A stretch of DNA of 57,819 nt from Ga0077527 sp038106575 (GTDB lineage: Bacteria > Pseudomonadota > Gammaproteobacteria > Burkholderiales > SG8-41): positions 1 through 57,819 of the forward strand of contig JAYOED010000009.1 in the NCBI GenBank assembly GCA_038106575.1. The letters are read 5' to 3'. The notes beneath the pieces were generated by a model, which did not search any database, was not told the origin of the DNA, and saw nothing but the letters and a program-made list of their open reading frames with translations. The position numbers and the translations under genes are program-made. This document shows, piece after piece, positions 27,867 to 35,854 of this stretch (positions are counted from its first letter, which is position 1; the number at the start of each line of letters is the position of its first letter).

Positions 27867-28760
27867 CTAGCCACCGCGGTACTTCTGTTCCATTTCGTCG
27901 AGGAACTTCATGCCCATCAGGTCGTTCAATTCCTCGAAGCCGACCTGCAGGTCGGTGCGCTCGACCACCTTGTTCTGGCCAACGACTTCGGCCTTGAACA
28001 CTTCGAGCGCGTTCATCATGCCGCGCAGCGCAGCAGTCGTCAGAAGCCGGGGGTAACTCACAGCGGCAACGCCGATGTCCTGTAGCTGCTTCGGGCTCAT
28101 CAGCGGCGTGGTCTTACGCGGCCGCATTCCCAGCCCCATGTTGACGATCAGCGGCTTCGGCACGTTCTTGGCAACCTTGGCAATGTCTTCCTTTGACAGC
28201 AGCGCATCGGCATACATCACGTCGGCCCCGGCCTCGGCATAAAGATTCAGGCGACGGATCGCCTCGTCGACACTGTGAGGCCCGGCAGCATCGGTGCGCG
28301 AAACGATGACGAAATCATTATCGCGACGCGCATCCACAGCAGCCTTGACCTTTTGCACCATTTCCTCGGCGGGGATACACGACTTTCCGGCCATATGGCC
28401 ACAGCGCTTCGGCCACACCTGGTCCTCGATCATCAATGCTGCCATGCCGGCCTTCTCGAAGGCGCGCACCACGAAATGCACGGTCATCGCGTTCCCGTAA
28501 CCGGTATCGGCGTCAGCACGCAGCAGCAGATCGGTGCAATCGGCAAGCCGCCGCGCATTGTTGAGATTCTCCTCAAAGGTCATCACCCCGCGGTCAGCCC
28601 AGCCCATGCGGCTTTCCGACACACCGGCTCCAGAAATCGAGGCGGTCTTGAATCCGGCATGCTCGATCAGCCGGACGCTGTAGCCGTCGTATACACCGGG
28701 CTGTACGAGGATTTCCTTGGCGTGGATCAGTTTCTTAAACTGCCGGCCCTTGCTTTCCAT
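27867..28760 (-). CDS. PEP mutase/isocitrate lyase-superfamily lyase (2-methylisocitrate or 2,3-dimethylmalate lyase-like)
   Basis: The protein has 297 residues from Met 28760 (ESKGRQFKKLIHAKEILVQPG), with GGAG about eleven bases upstream. The catalytic loop K118-R-C-G-H122 marks a C-C bond lyase rather than a mutase. The Mg site DADTGYG is at 83-89 and IEDQVWP precedes the loop. Members split 2-methylisocitrate to succinate plus pyruvate, or 2,3-dimethylmalate to propionate plus pyruvate. With the LeuCD-type dehydratase ten bases downstream on the same strand, the two could act in sequence on an alkylated malate. Prp-specific genes are absent. Confidence 0.9.
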   Translation of the reverse strand: MESKGRQFKKLIHAKEILVQPGVYDGYSVRLIEHAGFKTASISGAGVSESRMGWADRGVMTFEENLNNARRLADCTDLLLRADADTGYGNAMTVHFVVRAFEKAGMAALMIEDQVWPKRCGHMAGKSCIPAEEMVQKVKAAVDARRDNDFVIVSRTDAAGPHSVDEAIRRLNLYAEAGADVMYADALLSKEDIAKVAKNVPKPLIVNMGLGMRPRKTTPLMSPKQLQDIGVAAVSYPRLLTTAALRGMMNALEVFKAEVVGQNKVVERTDLQVGFEELNDLMGMKFLDEMEQKYRGG

Positions 28761-28910
28761 GTTCGTTTTTCTCCGTTCATACCAGCAAACCATTCTAACC
28801 ACCGGCATGCGTTCCTACTGATGAAGTGCACTTCAAACCGGGCCATACCAACCGGCGGGTGAACATCACGCTGCTTTGCGGCCGCACGAGCGTTCGGCTG
28901 ATCCGGCCGG

Positions 28911-29687
28911 CTACCAGGCCACAGCGCCACCGTCGACCGGGATGATCGCCCCGGTCATGAAATTCGAAGCGTCCGACGCCAGCAGCACCGCGATACCCTT
29001 GAGGTCGTCGGGTCCGCCGGTGCGCTTCAGCGGAATCTCGCGCTCGATGTTGTCCTTGTTTTTTTCGTAAAGCTTCTCGTTGATTGGCGTCACGAAAAAT
29101 CCCGGGCAGATGCAGTTAACCTGGATGTTGTGCTGCGCCCATTTCACCGCAAGGTCGCGGGTGAAATTGACTAGTGCGCCCTTGCTCGAGCCGTAGGCAA
29201 TCGAGTTGTAGGCGCTCGGATTGCGGCCGACCAGACCCGCAATCGAGGCGATGTTGATCACCTTGCCGTGCTTCTGCTTGATGAATTCGCGGCCCAGTGC
29301 CTGCGCGCAGAGGAACGGCGCCGTGATGTTGAGATCAAACACCTGCTGCCAGCGCTCCAGAGGCGTGTCCTCCGGCTGCGCCACCCACGCGCGTCCGGCG
29401 TTGTTGACTAGCACGTCGACGCGGCCGAATTTTTTCAGTGCCGCATCCTTCATGGCCTCGACCTGATCGGCCTTGGTGACATCGCAGCCGACAGCTAGCG
29501 CCTTGACGCCGATTTTTTCGATCTGTGCTGCCGCTTCCTCGCAGACATCAACCCGTCTCGAACAGATCACGATGCTCGATCCGGCCTCCGCCAGACCTTT
29601 CGCCATCTGCAGGCCGATGCCGGTGGCACCGCCGGTGACTACGCTGACGCGGCCTTCGAGATTGATCAGTTGCTTGATGTTGGCCAT
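28911..29687 (-). CDS. SDR-family oxidoreductase
   Basis: This is a 258-residue classical SDR with the cofactor motif TGGATGIG at 18-25, NNAG at 95-98, Ser148 (NIASIAG) and Tyr165/Lys169 (YGSSK), followed by CICPGFFVTP. It resembles gluconate 5-dehydrogenase/FabG-type enzymes acting on secondary alcohols. It lies between the lyase gene (about 150 bases) and an acyl-CoA dehydrogenase (46 bases), so it might reduce or oxidise a hydroxyacyl intermediate, but the substrate is not determined. The start has a usable purine-rich site. Confidence 0.9.
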   Translation of the reverse strand: MANIKQLINLEGRVSVVTGGATGIGLQMAKGLAEAGSSIVICSRRVDVCEEAAAQIEKIGVKALAVGCDVTKADQVEAMKDAALKKFGRVDVLVNNAGRAWVAQPEDTPLERWQQVFDLNITAPFLCAQALGREFIKQKHGKVINIASIAGLVGRNPSAYNSIAYGSSKGALVNFTRDLAVKWAQHNIQVNCICPGFFVTPINEKLYEKNKDNIEREIPLKRTGGPDDLKGIAVLLASDASNFMTGAIIPVDGGAVAW

Positions 29688-29733
29688 GGACGCACCCCGT
29701 GGGGTAAAATTTATTAATTAAAAAAATATTATG

Positions 29734-30873
29734 TCAATCGTCGCGGAGCAGTAGCCCGGCGATGATATTGCGCTGGATTTCGGAGGTGCCTTCGTAGATA
29801 CGCACAATGCGCGCGTCGCGGAAAGTGGTCTCAATGCTGGCCTCGCGCATGTAACCCATGCCACCGTGGATCTGCACCGCGGCATCGACGACGCGGCCTA
29901 GTGCCTCGGTGGCAAACAGTTTTGCTGTCGATGCCTCCATCGTGCCGCGCTCGCCAGACATCAACCTATCGATCGCGCGCTGGGTCAGTCCGCGTGCGGC
30001 GTCACGTGCCACCGCCATGTCGGCCAGCATCCACTGCAGACCCTGGTGTTCGGCAAGTTTCTTGCCTCCCTGGCTGCGCGTTTTCATGTAGTCGGCGGTC
30101 TGCTTGATTAGCTTGTCCATCATGCCGCAGCAGCGCGCCGACACCGTCACCCGGCCCGCGGTCAGCGTCTTCAGTGCCTGCACGTAGCCCATGCCTTCGG
30201 CGCCTAGCAGGTTCTCTACCGGAACCTCGCAGTCGGTGAAAGCCAGCGGTGCAGTAGTGCAGCCATGCATGCCCATTTTCAGCTCGTTCTTGCCGATGCT
30301 GAAACCCTTCATGTCGCGCTCGACGATAAACGCCGAAATGCCCTTGATGCCTTTCGACTTGTCGGTGATCGCCATCACCGTGAACACCTGCGCCAGGCCG
30401 GCGTTGGTGATGTAGATCTTTTCCCCGTTGAGGACGTAGCGGTCGCCCTTCTTCACCGCGGTAGTGCGCATGGCCGCCGGGTCCGATCCCGCCTGCGGTT
30501 CGGTCAGCGCAAAGCTGCCGATCCATTCGCCGCTAGCCATCCGCGGCAGGAATTTTTTCTTTTGTGCGGCATTGCCCAGCACAACGATGCCGGTGGTGCT
30601 GATGCCGGTGTGGTTGCCGATCAGTGTGGCAAAACCGTAATTGGTCTGCCCCATGACTTCCTCGATCGCACACTTGCCGGCAAGATCGAGACCGCTGCCG
30701 CCGTATTCCTCGGGGATGGTCAGCCCGAACAACCCGACCTCGCGGGCAAGGGCGATCAGGTCAGCGGGCACCGCGTCGTTTTCCTCGATTTCCCGCGAGC
30801 GCGGATCGACCTGCTCGCGCACGAAGAGCGCCACCTCGTCGCACAATTGACGCACTTCGGCGGATACGGGCAT
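29734..30873 (-). CDS. Acyl-CoA dehydrogenase
   Basis: This 379-residue FAD enzyme has the three-domain acyl-CoA dehydrogenase fold. Signature 1 FALTEPQAGSDPAAM and the FAD-contact segment IYITNAGLAQ lie in the beta domain, and the C-terminal helical domain ends in VRIYEGTSEIQRNIIAG with catalytic Glu361 in the short-chain position. It oxidises an acyl-CoA at C2-C3 and passes electrons to ETF. The gene for an ADP-forming acyl-CoA synthetase ends three bases upstream, so acid activation and first oxidation are encoded together. Confidence 0.94.
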   Translation of the reverse strand: MPVSAEVRQLCDEVALFVREQVDPRSREIEENDAVPADLIALAREVGLFGLTIPEEYGGSGLDLAGKCAIEEVMGQTNYGFATLIGNHTGISTTGIVVLGNAAQKKKFLPRMASGEWIGSFALTEPQAGSDPAAMRTTAVKKGDRYVLNGEKIYITNAGLAQVFTVMAITDKSKGIKGISAFIVERDMKGFSIGKNELKMGMHGCTTAPLAFTDCEVPVENLLGAEGMGYVQALKTLTAGRVTVSARCCGMMDKLIKQTADYMKTRSQGGKKLAEHQGLQWMLADMAVARDAARGLTQRAIDRLMSGERGTMEASTAKLFATEALGRVVDAAVQIHGGMGYMREASIETTFRDARIVRIYEGTSEIQRNIIAGLLLRDD

Positions 30874-30876
30874 GGC

Positions 30877-33000
30877 TCAGCCCTTGATGCGGATCAGCGC
30901 ATCCGCCGCGATCACACCCTGCTCGCGCGAACGGACGATCAGCGGATTGATGTCGAGCTCGCTGACGTGATCCTTGAGATCTACCGCCAGGGCAGACAGT
31001 TTCACCAATGCGTCAACCAGCGCATCAATATCGACCGGCGGCTTGCCGCGCGCCCCTGCCAGTATTGGATAACCCTTGATCTCTTCGACCATTTCCCGCG
31101 CCATCGCCGGTGTAATCGGCGCCAGCCGGAATGCGACATCCTTCATGACCTCAGCGAAGATGCCGCCGAGGCCAAACATGACTGCTGGCCCGAACAGCGC
31201 GTCGTTGGTGACGCCGACGATGGCTTCGATGCCACCGCCGACCATTTCCTGCACGAGCACGCCGTCGATGCACGCATCGGCCTTATAGGTCTTTGCGTTC
31301 TTGATGATGTCATCGTAGGCCGCGGCCACGCCGGCTGCATCGACCAACCCGAGCTTCACGGCATTCGCTTCGGTCTTGTGCGAAATATCGGCGGACTGCA
31401 CTTTCATCGCCACCGGGAAACCGATGTTCTGTGCAGCGGCGACTGCGGCATCGCGGCTGGTTGCAAGCTGCTCCTGCGTCACTGGGATGCCGTATTCGGC
31501 CAGCACCTGCTTGGCCGCGTACTCGGCAACATCACCGGTTTTACCCTCGAGCAGCTTCTGCGCTGCCGGACTGCTGATCGCCGGCGGTTTGTCGTTCTTC
31601 TGGGCCTCGTTACGGCGCCGCGCTTCGGCGTACCACGATACCGCGCCCAGCGCACGGCCGCAGCGTACCGGCGATTTGTAGTGGGGTATGCACGCAGCAT
31701 CGAGCGCCGCGTAGGCTTCGGGAGCGACCGCATCGCGCGCGCTCCACGAAACGAAAATCGGTTTTTCGGTTTTGGCAGCGACCGCAATTATCTCGGAAGC
31801 CACCTTATGCGCAATCTCGCCCTGCAGCGAGGCGTTGATCAAGGCGATGCAGTCGACACCAGGGTCGTCATTGATCGCATGCAGCGTGCGGTTGATCAGC
31901 GTGAGGTCGTTGAAGATCGCCGCGGTGACGTCCACCGGGTTCCCCACTGAACCGAACGACGGCACAAACTCCTTAAGCTTAGCCACCGTTTCCGGTGCCA
32001 GCTGCGCCATCTGCATGCCGCAGGCGATGATCTCGTCAGTCATCAGGATGCCGGCACCGCCGGATATGGTGATATTCGCCTGCGGGTTACCTTTTGGCAG
32101 CCGCTTGCCGCGCAGCGCACGGCCGTAATCGACCAGATCCTGGATGTCCTCGACCTGGATGATGCCCTTTTGGCGAAACGCAGCCTTGTAAAGGGCCATC
32201 GCACCACCAAGGTTGGCGGTATGCGAAGCAGCGGCCTTCTGGCCCTGCTCGGTGTTGCCGACCTTCCACATCAGCACCGGCTTGCCTGCAGCGAGCGCCT
32301 TTTCGCCGGTGGCGAGGATACGCCGCGCGTCTTTCACGCCTTCGATGTAGGTGCCGATGATCTCGGTTTTAGGATCACGGATGAAGTAATCCATGAAGTC
32401 CAGCGTCGACACGCCGATCTCGTTGCCGGTGGTCACCATCTGGCGGAACGGCAGGCCGCCGTCGAGGGATGACAGATTCATCACCGAGAATCCGAAGCCG
32501 CCCGACTGCGACACCATGCTCACAGTCCCGCCCTCGTAGCTGGCGTTGAACACCGAACCGAAGCCGGCATAGACACTGTCGGCTGCATTGATCATTCCCT
32601 GGCAGTTGGGCCCGATGACGCCGATGTCGTACTGATTGGCGATTTCCGCCAGCTGCTGCTGGGCCGCCACGCCTGCGCCACCCATTTCCGAAAATCCCGA
32701 ACTGAAAATGATCACGTACGGGATACCCTTCTTGCCGCAGGCCACCAGCATGTCTGGTACGCGCGTGGCGTTGACCAGGATCAGCGCAAGTTCCGGTGAC
32801 TCCGGCAGCGCCTCCAGCGAGGGCCAGCATTTGACGCCAGAAATTTCCTGGTACTTGGGATTAATGGGATACAGCTTGCCTTTGTAGCCGTGGCTGAGCA
32901 GATGCTTGAGCGGCTGGCCGCTGATCGTGACGAGATCCTGTGACGCGCCGATGATGGCGACGGACTGCGGATTGAAGAACCGCTGAATATCAGTTCGCAT
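30877..33000 (-). CDS. ADP-forming acyl-CoA synthetase (acetate-CoA ligase family)
   Basis: The 707-residue protein starts at Met 33000 (RTDIQRFFNPQSVAIIGAS). The longer frame adds a non-homologous leader. Domain order is CoA-binding Rossmann (1 to about 130), succinyl-CoA-ligase-like flavodoxin fold with the phosphohistidine region KAAASHTAN, and a C-terminal ATP-grasp domain (about 480-707). It makes acyl-CoA from an organic acid, CoA and ATP, yielding ADP. It precedes the acyl-CoA dehydrogenase in one transcript and would activate a small or branched acid, perhaps a product of the lyase two genes further on (inference). No selenium or frameshift anomaly was seen. Confidence 0.92.
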   Translation of the reverse strand: MRTDIQRFFNPQSVAIIGASQDLVTISGQPLKHLLSHGYKGKLYPINPKYQEISGVKCWPSLEALPESPELALILVNATRVPDMLVACGKKGIPYVIIFSSGFSEMGGAGVAAQQQLAEIANQYDIGVIGPNCQGMINAADSVYAGFGSVFNASYEGGTVSMVSQSGGFGFSVMNLSSLDGGLPFRQMVTTGNEIGVSTLDFMDYFIRDPKTEIIGTYIEGVKDARRILATGEKALAAGKPVLMWKVGNTEQGQKAAASHTANLGGAMALYKAAFRQKGIIQVEDIQDLVDYGRALRGKRLPKGNPQANITISGGAGILMTDEIIACGMQMAQLAPETVAKLKEFVPSFGSVGNPVDVTAAIFNDLTLINRTLHAINDDPGVDCIALINASLQGEIAHKVASEIIAVAAKTEKPIFVSWSARDAVAPEAYAALDAACIPHYKSPVRCGRALGAVSWYAEARRRNEAQKNDKPPAISSPAAQKLLEGKTGDVAEYAAKQVLAEYGIPVTQEQLATSRDAAVAAAQNIGFPVAMKVQSADISHKTEANAVKLGLVDAAGVAAAYDDIIKNAKTYKADACIDGVLVQEMVGGGIEAIVGVTNDALFGPAVMFGLGGIFAEVMKDVAFRLAPITPAMAREMVEEIKGYPILAGARGKPPVDIDALVDALVKLSALAVDLKDHVSELDINPLIVRSREQGVIAADALIRIKG

Positions 33001-33113
33001 TGTGTCGCTAAAAAAAGAAAGATCAGGAAGGCAAAATGAGGCGCAGATTATACGCCGCGTGTTGCCGTCAGACTGCGTGATAACATCATGCGCTTGCAAA
33101 ACAAGCCCGGATT

Positions 33114-34358
33114 ATGAACACCACAGCATCTCCTGCAATTTCACCCCGCCCCTTCCGTGACGTGTGGCTGATTTCTGCCGGCCACGGCCTGACCCACTGG
33201 TATCCCGCGACGTTCTACGTATTGCTGCCCCTGATCGGCAAGGAGCTCGGCCTCTCTTATACGCAGATTGGTTTCTTGATGAGCGCGCAGCATATCGCCG
33301 GCGCCATTTCCAATTTGCCGGGCGGCATTATTGTCGACGCCATCGGCAAAAAAGGCTACCTGATGGCTGCTTCGCTGTTCTGGGTAGGCTTTCCTTATGC
33401 CCTGATGAGCCTGACCAACAGCCTGTGGATGCTGGTCATCTGCCTGATGCTGGTCGGCATCGGCAACAACCTGTGGCACCCAGCTGCGATCCCGACGCTA
33501 GCGCATCAATATCCCAACCGCAAGGGACTGGTGCTGTCGTTCCACGGCATGGGTGGCAACATCGGCGAAGCGCTCGCACCCCTGGTCGCCGGCGCACTGC
33601 TGGCGTGGTTCAGCTGGCGCACGGTAGTGATCATCAACATCGTCCCGGGGCTGGTGATGGCCGTACTCATCCTTGTACTGGTCGGTGCACTGGCCACTGT
33701 ACGCTCCCAGGATGACCACGACGTCAATGCCGGCGCTAGCGCGGCGAAATGGAACACGGGCGAATACCTGCGCGATCTCGGCAGGCTGCTGCGCGACCGC
33801 GCGCTGATTCTGATCTGCATCAGCGCCGGCTTCCGCACGCTGACCCAGGTCGGCCTGCTGGTGTTCCTGCCGGTGTACCTGGCCTATGAACAGGGCTATT
33901 CGCCGATCGCCGTCGGCGTATGCATGACGGTCATGCAGGTTGCAGGGCTGATCGCGGGACCGATCGGCGGACACCTATCCGATACCATGGGCCGCAAAAA
34001 GGTGATCATGTCGAGCATGCTGCTCACGGGCCTCACCATCATCGGCATGGTGCTCGCCGGACAATCCTTCGCCTTCATCATTTTCGTCGCACTGGTCGGC
34101 TTCTTCATGTACGCGATGCGCCCGGTGATGCAAGCATGGGCGGTGGAAAACACGCCCAAGCGACTCGCCGGCACCGGCGTCGGCCTTCAGTTCACGATCC
34201 TGTCCATTGGCGGCAGCCTTGCCCCGGCAACGTTCGGCATGATTGCCGATGCCTGGGGCATTTATTCCGCCTTCTACCTCCTCGCCGGCACGATTATCCT
34301 CGCCAACCTGCTGGTCGTGTTCGTACCGAAGAAGGAAACCGCAGCGCGCGCAAAATGA
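33114..34358 (+). CDS. MFS transporter (fosmidomycin-resistance/oxalate-like type)
   Basis: This 414-residue inner-membrane protein has 12 predicted spans and major-facilitator features: GGIIVDAIGKKG in the loop between spans 2 and 3, and GHLSDTMGRKK at the equivalent place in the second half. The N-terminus DVWLISAGHGLTHWYPATFYVLLP resembles the Fsr-like subgroup. It is divergent from the acyl-CoA synthetase with a 113-base spacer, so it may export or import acids of that pathway. Its last codons overlap the start of a receptor pseudogene (ATGA). Confidence 0.9.
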   Translation: MNTTASPAISPRPFRDVWLISAGHGLTHWYPATFYVLLPLIGKELGLSYTQIGFLMSAQHIAGAISNLPGGIIVDAIGKKGYLMAASLFWVGFPYALMSLTNSLWMLVICLMLVGIGNNLWHPAAIPTLAHQYPNRKGLVLSFHGMGGNIGEALAPLVAGALLAWFSWRTVVIINIVPGLVMAVLILVLVGALATVRSQDDHDVNAGASAAKWNTGEYLRDLGRLLRDRALILICISAGFRTLTQVGLLVFLPVYLAYEQGYSPIAVGVCMTVMQVAGLIAGPIGGHLSDTMGRKKVIMSSMLLTGLTIIGMVLAGQSFAFIIFVALVGFFMYAMRPVMQAWAVENTPKRLAGTGVGLQFTILSIGGSLAPATFGMIADAWGIYSAFYLLAGTIILANLLVVFVPKKETAARAK

Positions 34359-34716
34359 CGGCGGCGTGGCAGCCGTCGCTTGAAATCACCCTGTTCGCAG
34401 GAACCCCTACGGGCGGCGGACAGGACCGCAGCGTCTGCCCGCGTTGTATGCGGATACGCCGACAAGGAAGGAACTTGGTGTCGATTGCGTGATCGGGACT
34501 CGCAATCTCACGAACGAACGAGCGAACGAGCGAACAGAAAACGTTTCGGGATACCGCGCTGAGTTTCGCGACAGCCTCTCTCGATTGGAAAACCAGACTT
34601 GCCCGCCAATACTGGATTGATACCGGGACCGGCAGCGCGGAACTACACGCGATGATGGAAGGCGAACGCACCTTCTCGGCACCCTACTCAACGAACCCGG
34701 TCTGGCCACGGCATGA
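34354..34716 (+). pseudogene. Internally deleted, frameshifted Bug/TctC-type receptor
   Basis: The frame from ATG 34354 (overlapping the MFS stop) reads MTAAWQPSLEITLFAGTPTGGGQDR, the start of a Bug-like receptor without signal peptide, and then decays. From about 34578 the C-terminal helix of the same family is readable (DWKTRLARQYWIDTGTGSAEL), and after one more frameshift it ends as LLGTLLNEPGLATA with TGA at 34714-34716. About 600 bases of middle sequence are missing, and a short tetranucleotide repeat (34511-34535) lies at the junction. The ATGA overlap indicates that the original gene was coupled to the MFS gene. Confidence 0.75.
34511..34535 (+). repeat. Tetranucleotide-type repeat CGAA/CGAG
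   Basis: The run CGAACGAACGAGCGAACGAG followed by CGAAC consists of six near-identical four-base units. It lies exactly in the deleted region of the receptor pseudogene and may have promoted slippage or the deletion. Confidence 0.8.
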
Positions 34717-34838
34717 CCGCCATCGAATTATTTAAGCTATTGTTTTAATGAATAAAAATAGGTGGGCGCGCTGTGTTATCCTTGTCGCCCCTGAGCGCGG
34801 CTGGTGCAGTCGCTTGCATCACACCGGAGTGATCAATC

Positions 34839-35402
34839 ATGAAAACCGAAGTTCACGTCCACGGCAGTATCTTCCTGTGCAAGGGTGTAAAGCTCTCACA
34901 GATCGAACTGGCGTTGCGCCCCTGGCTGGATTACGCCGACGCCGATCACATTTCCGACGCCAAAAGCCTTGAGCGTGAAGAATCGGGCATCGTCTTCGAC
35001 GCGCGCGAACGCGTGGTCAGCATCTGCTGGACCGGTGAGGTCGGCCGCAGTTTTCACAACAAACTTACCGAAGCCTGCAACAGTCTCGGTCCGCTGACTG
35101 AATACGCATCAGAAGTCGAAGTCACCTATTACCCGGACAGCGGCGAGGACGAGTTCTACCAGTTTTTCGTCGGGCCTTCGGCCGAAGCCATCTACGAGTT
35201 CCGCCTCCAGTGCGTGGTCGAAGACCTCCACCACATGCTGTCCCGGCATCTCGGCAAGGGCGATGTGGAACAGGTCACCGAGCTGGTCACCCGCATGTTT
35301 AACGCGCAGGCTCCGGCCAAACCCACCGCAAGCACTCAAGGTGCCTTGGGAACATCTTCAACGGTAATCCCTCTGCATCCGCGCAACCGCCATTTGCACT
35401 AG
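34839..35402 (+). CDS. Conserved hypothetical protein
   Basis: This 187-residue soluble protein has no signal or membrane segment. It opens MKTEVHVHGSIFLCKGVKLSQIELAL, with an acidic central region (TYYPDSGEDEFYQFF) and a flexible Ala/Thr/Pro-rich tail from about residue 160. I do not recognise a characterised family, although the HVHGSI...LALRPWLDYA pattern looks like an uncharacterised betaproteobacterial domain. Codon use and length support a real gene. It stands alone between the receptor pseudogene and a palindrome-rich spacer. Confidence 0.78.
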   Translation: MKTEVHVHGSIFLCKGVKLSQIELALRPWLDYADADHISDAKSLEREESGIVFDARERVVSICWTGEVGRSFHNKLTEACNSLGPLTEYASEVEVTYYPDSGEDEFYQFFVGPSAEAIYEFRLQCVVEDLHHMLSRHLGKGDVEQVTELVTRMFNAQAPAKPTASTQGALGTSSTVIPLHPRNRHLH

Positions 35403-35417
35403 GAAATCCTAAATAAC

Positions 35418-35568
35418 CTGCTGCGCGATGCGATAGCTGCGTCGCGCAGCAGCACCCCGGAGTGTTGTCCAAGGGACCCGCTTCGCGGGATCGGGCAGCG
35501 CAGGGGATGCAGTGGCCTACGTGTTTGCGCCAGCATCCTGCTCCGGTTTCGCATCCCCGCAAGCGGGG
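35418..35568. repeat. Palindrome-rich spacer
   Basis: Four palindromes occur in 150 bases. CTGCTGCGCGA (35418-35428) pairs with TCGCGCAGCAG (35442-35452). CCCGC/GCGGG lies at 35477-35489. GGGGATGC (35503-35510) pairs with GCATCCCC (35551-35558). CCCCGC/GCGGGG lies at 35555-35568. The first follows the hypothetical gene's stop by 15 bases and may terminate it, though no T-run is present. The density suggests a REP-like or structured-RNA region. Apart from this and the truncated TRIC gene, nothing coding is seen in 35403-35854. Confidence 0.55.
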
Positions 35569-35719
35569 CCCCTGCTCTGACCTCCGCGGTCGCCCTTCAA
35601 CCTCGCCTAACTTCGCGGTCATGTCTCGGTTTCTGCGCGCCGTGCTCCTTGCACTCGCCCTGCTCGCGACAGTTCTTCAGGGGTTTCCTGGAAACTTTCT
35701 TCGACGGGTCACCTGTGCG

Positions 35720-35842
35720 GTCGATCACCAGCACGCCGAACCAGTCGAGGTGTTTGCGCCCCGCAGCGAGCACGCCGCTCAATGCGAACACCGCGACACC
35801 AAAGTAGTCCATCAGCTTCAACGGGGGGATCGTGATGCTCAT
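35720..35842 (-). pseudogene. Truncated TRIC/UPF0126 membrane protein
   Basis: The minus-strand frame begins MSITIPPLKLMDYFGVAVF and continues through ALSGVLAAGRKHLDWFGVLVID, which is the first transmembrane helix and loop of the UPF0126/TRIC-like cation-channel family (normally about 205 residues). After about 41 residues homology stops and the frame continues with a basic, low-similarity tail to 35597. The break is at the edge of the palindrome-rich spacer. It lies 12 bases downstream of the ThDP enzyme. Confidence 0.75.
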
Positions 35843-35854
35843 GAAACGTTTTGG

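Noticed and set aside
30265..31950. 561-codon plus-strand frame
   Set aside because: Antisense shadow of the acyl-CoA dehydrogenase and acyl-CoA synthetase genes, with His/Arg/Asp-rich composition.
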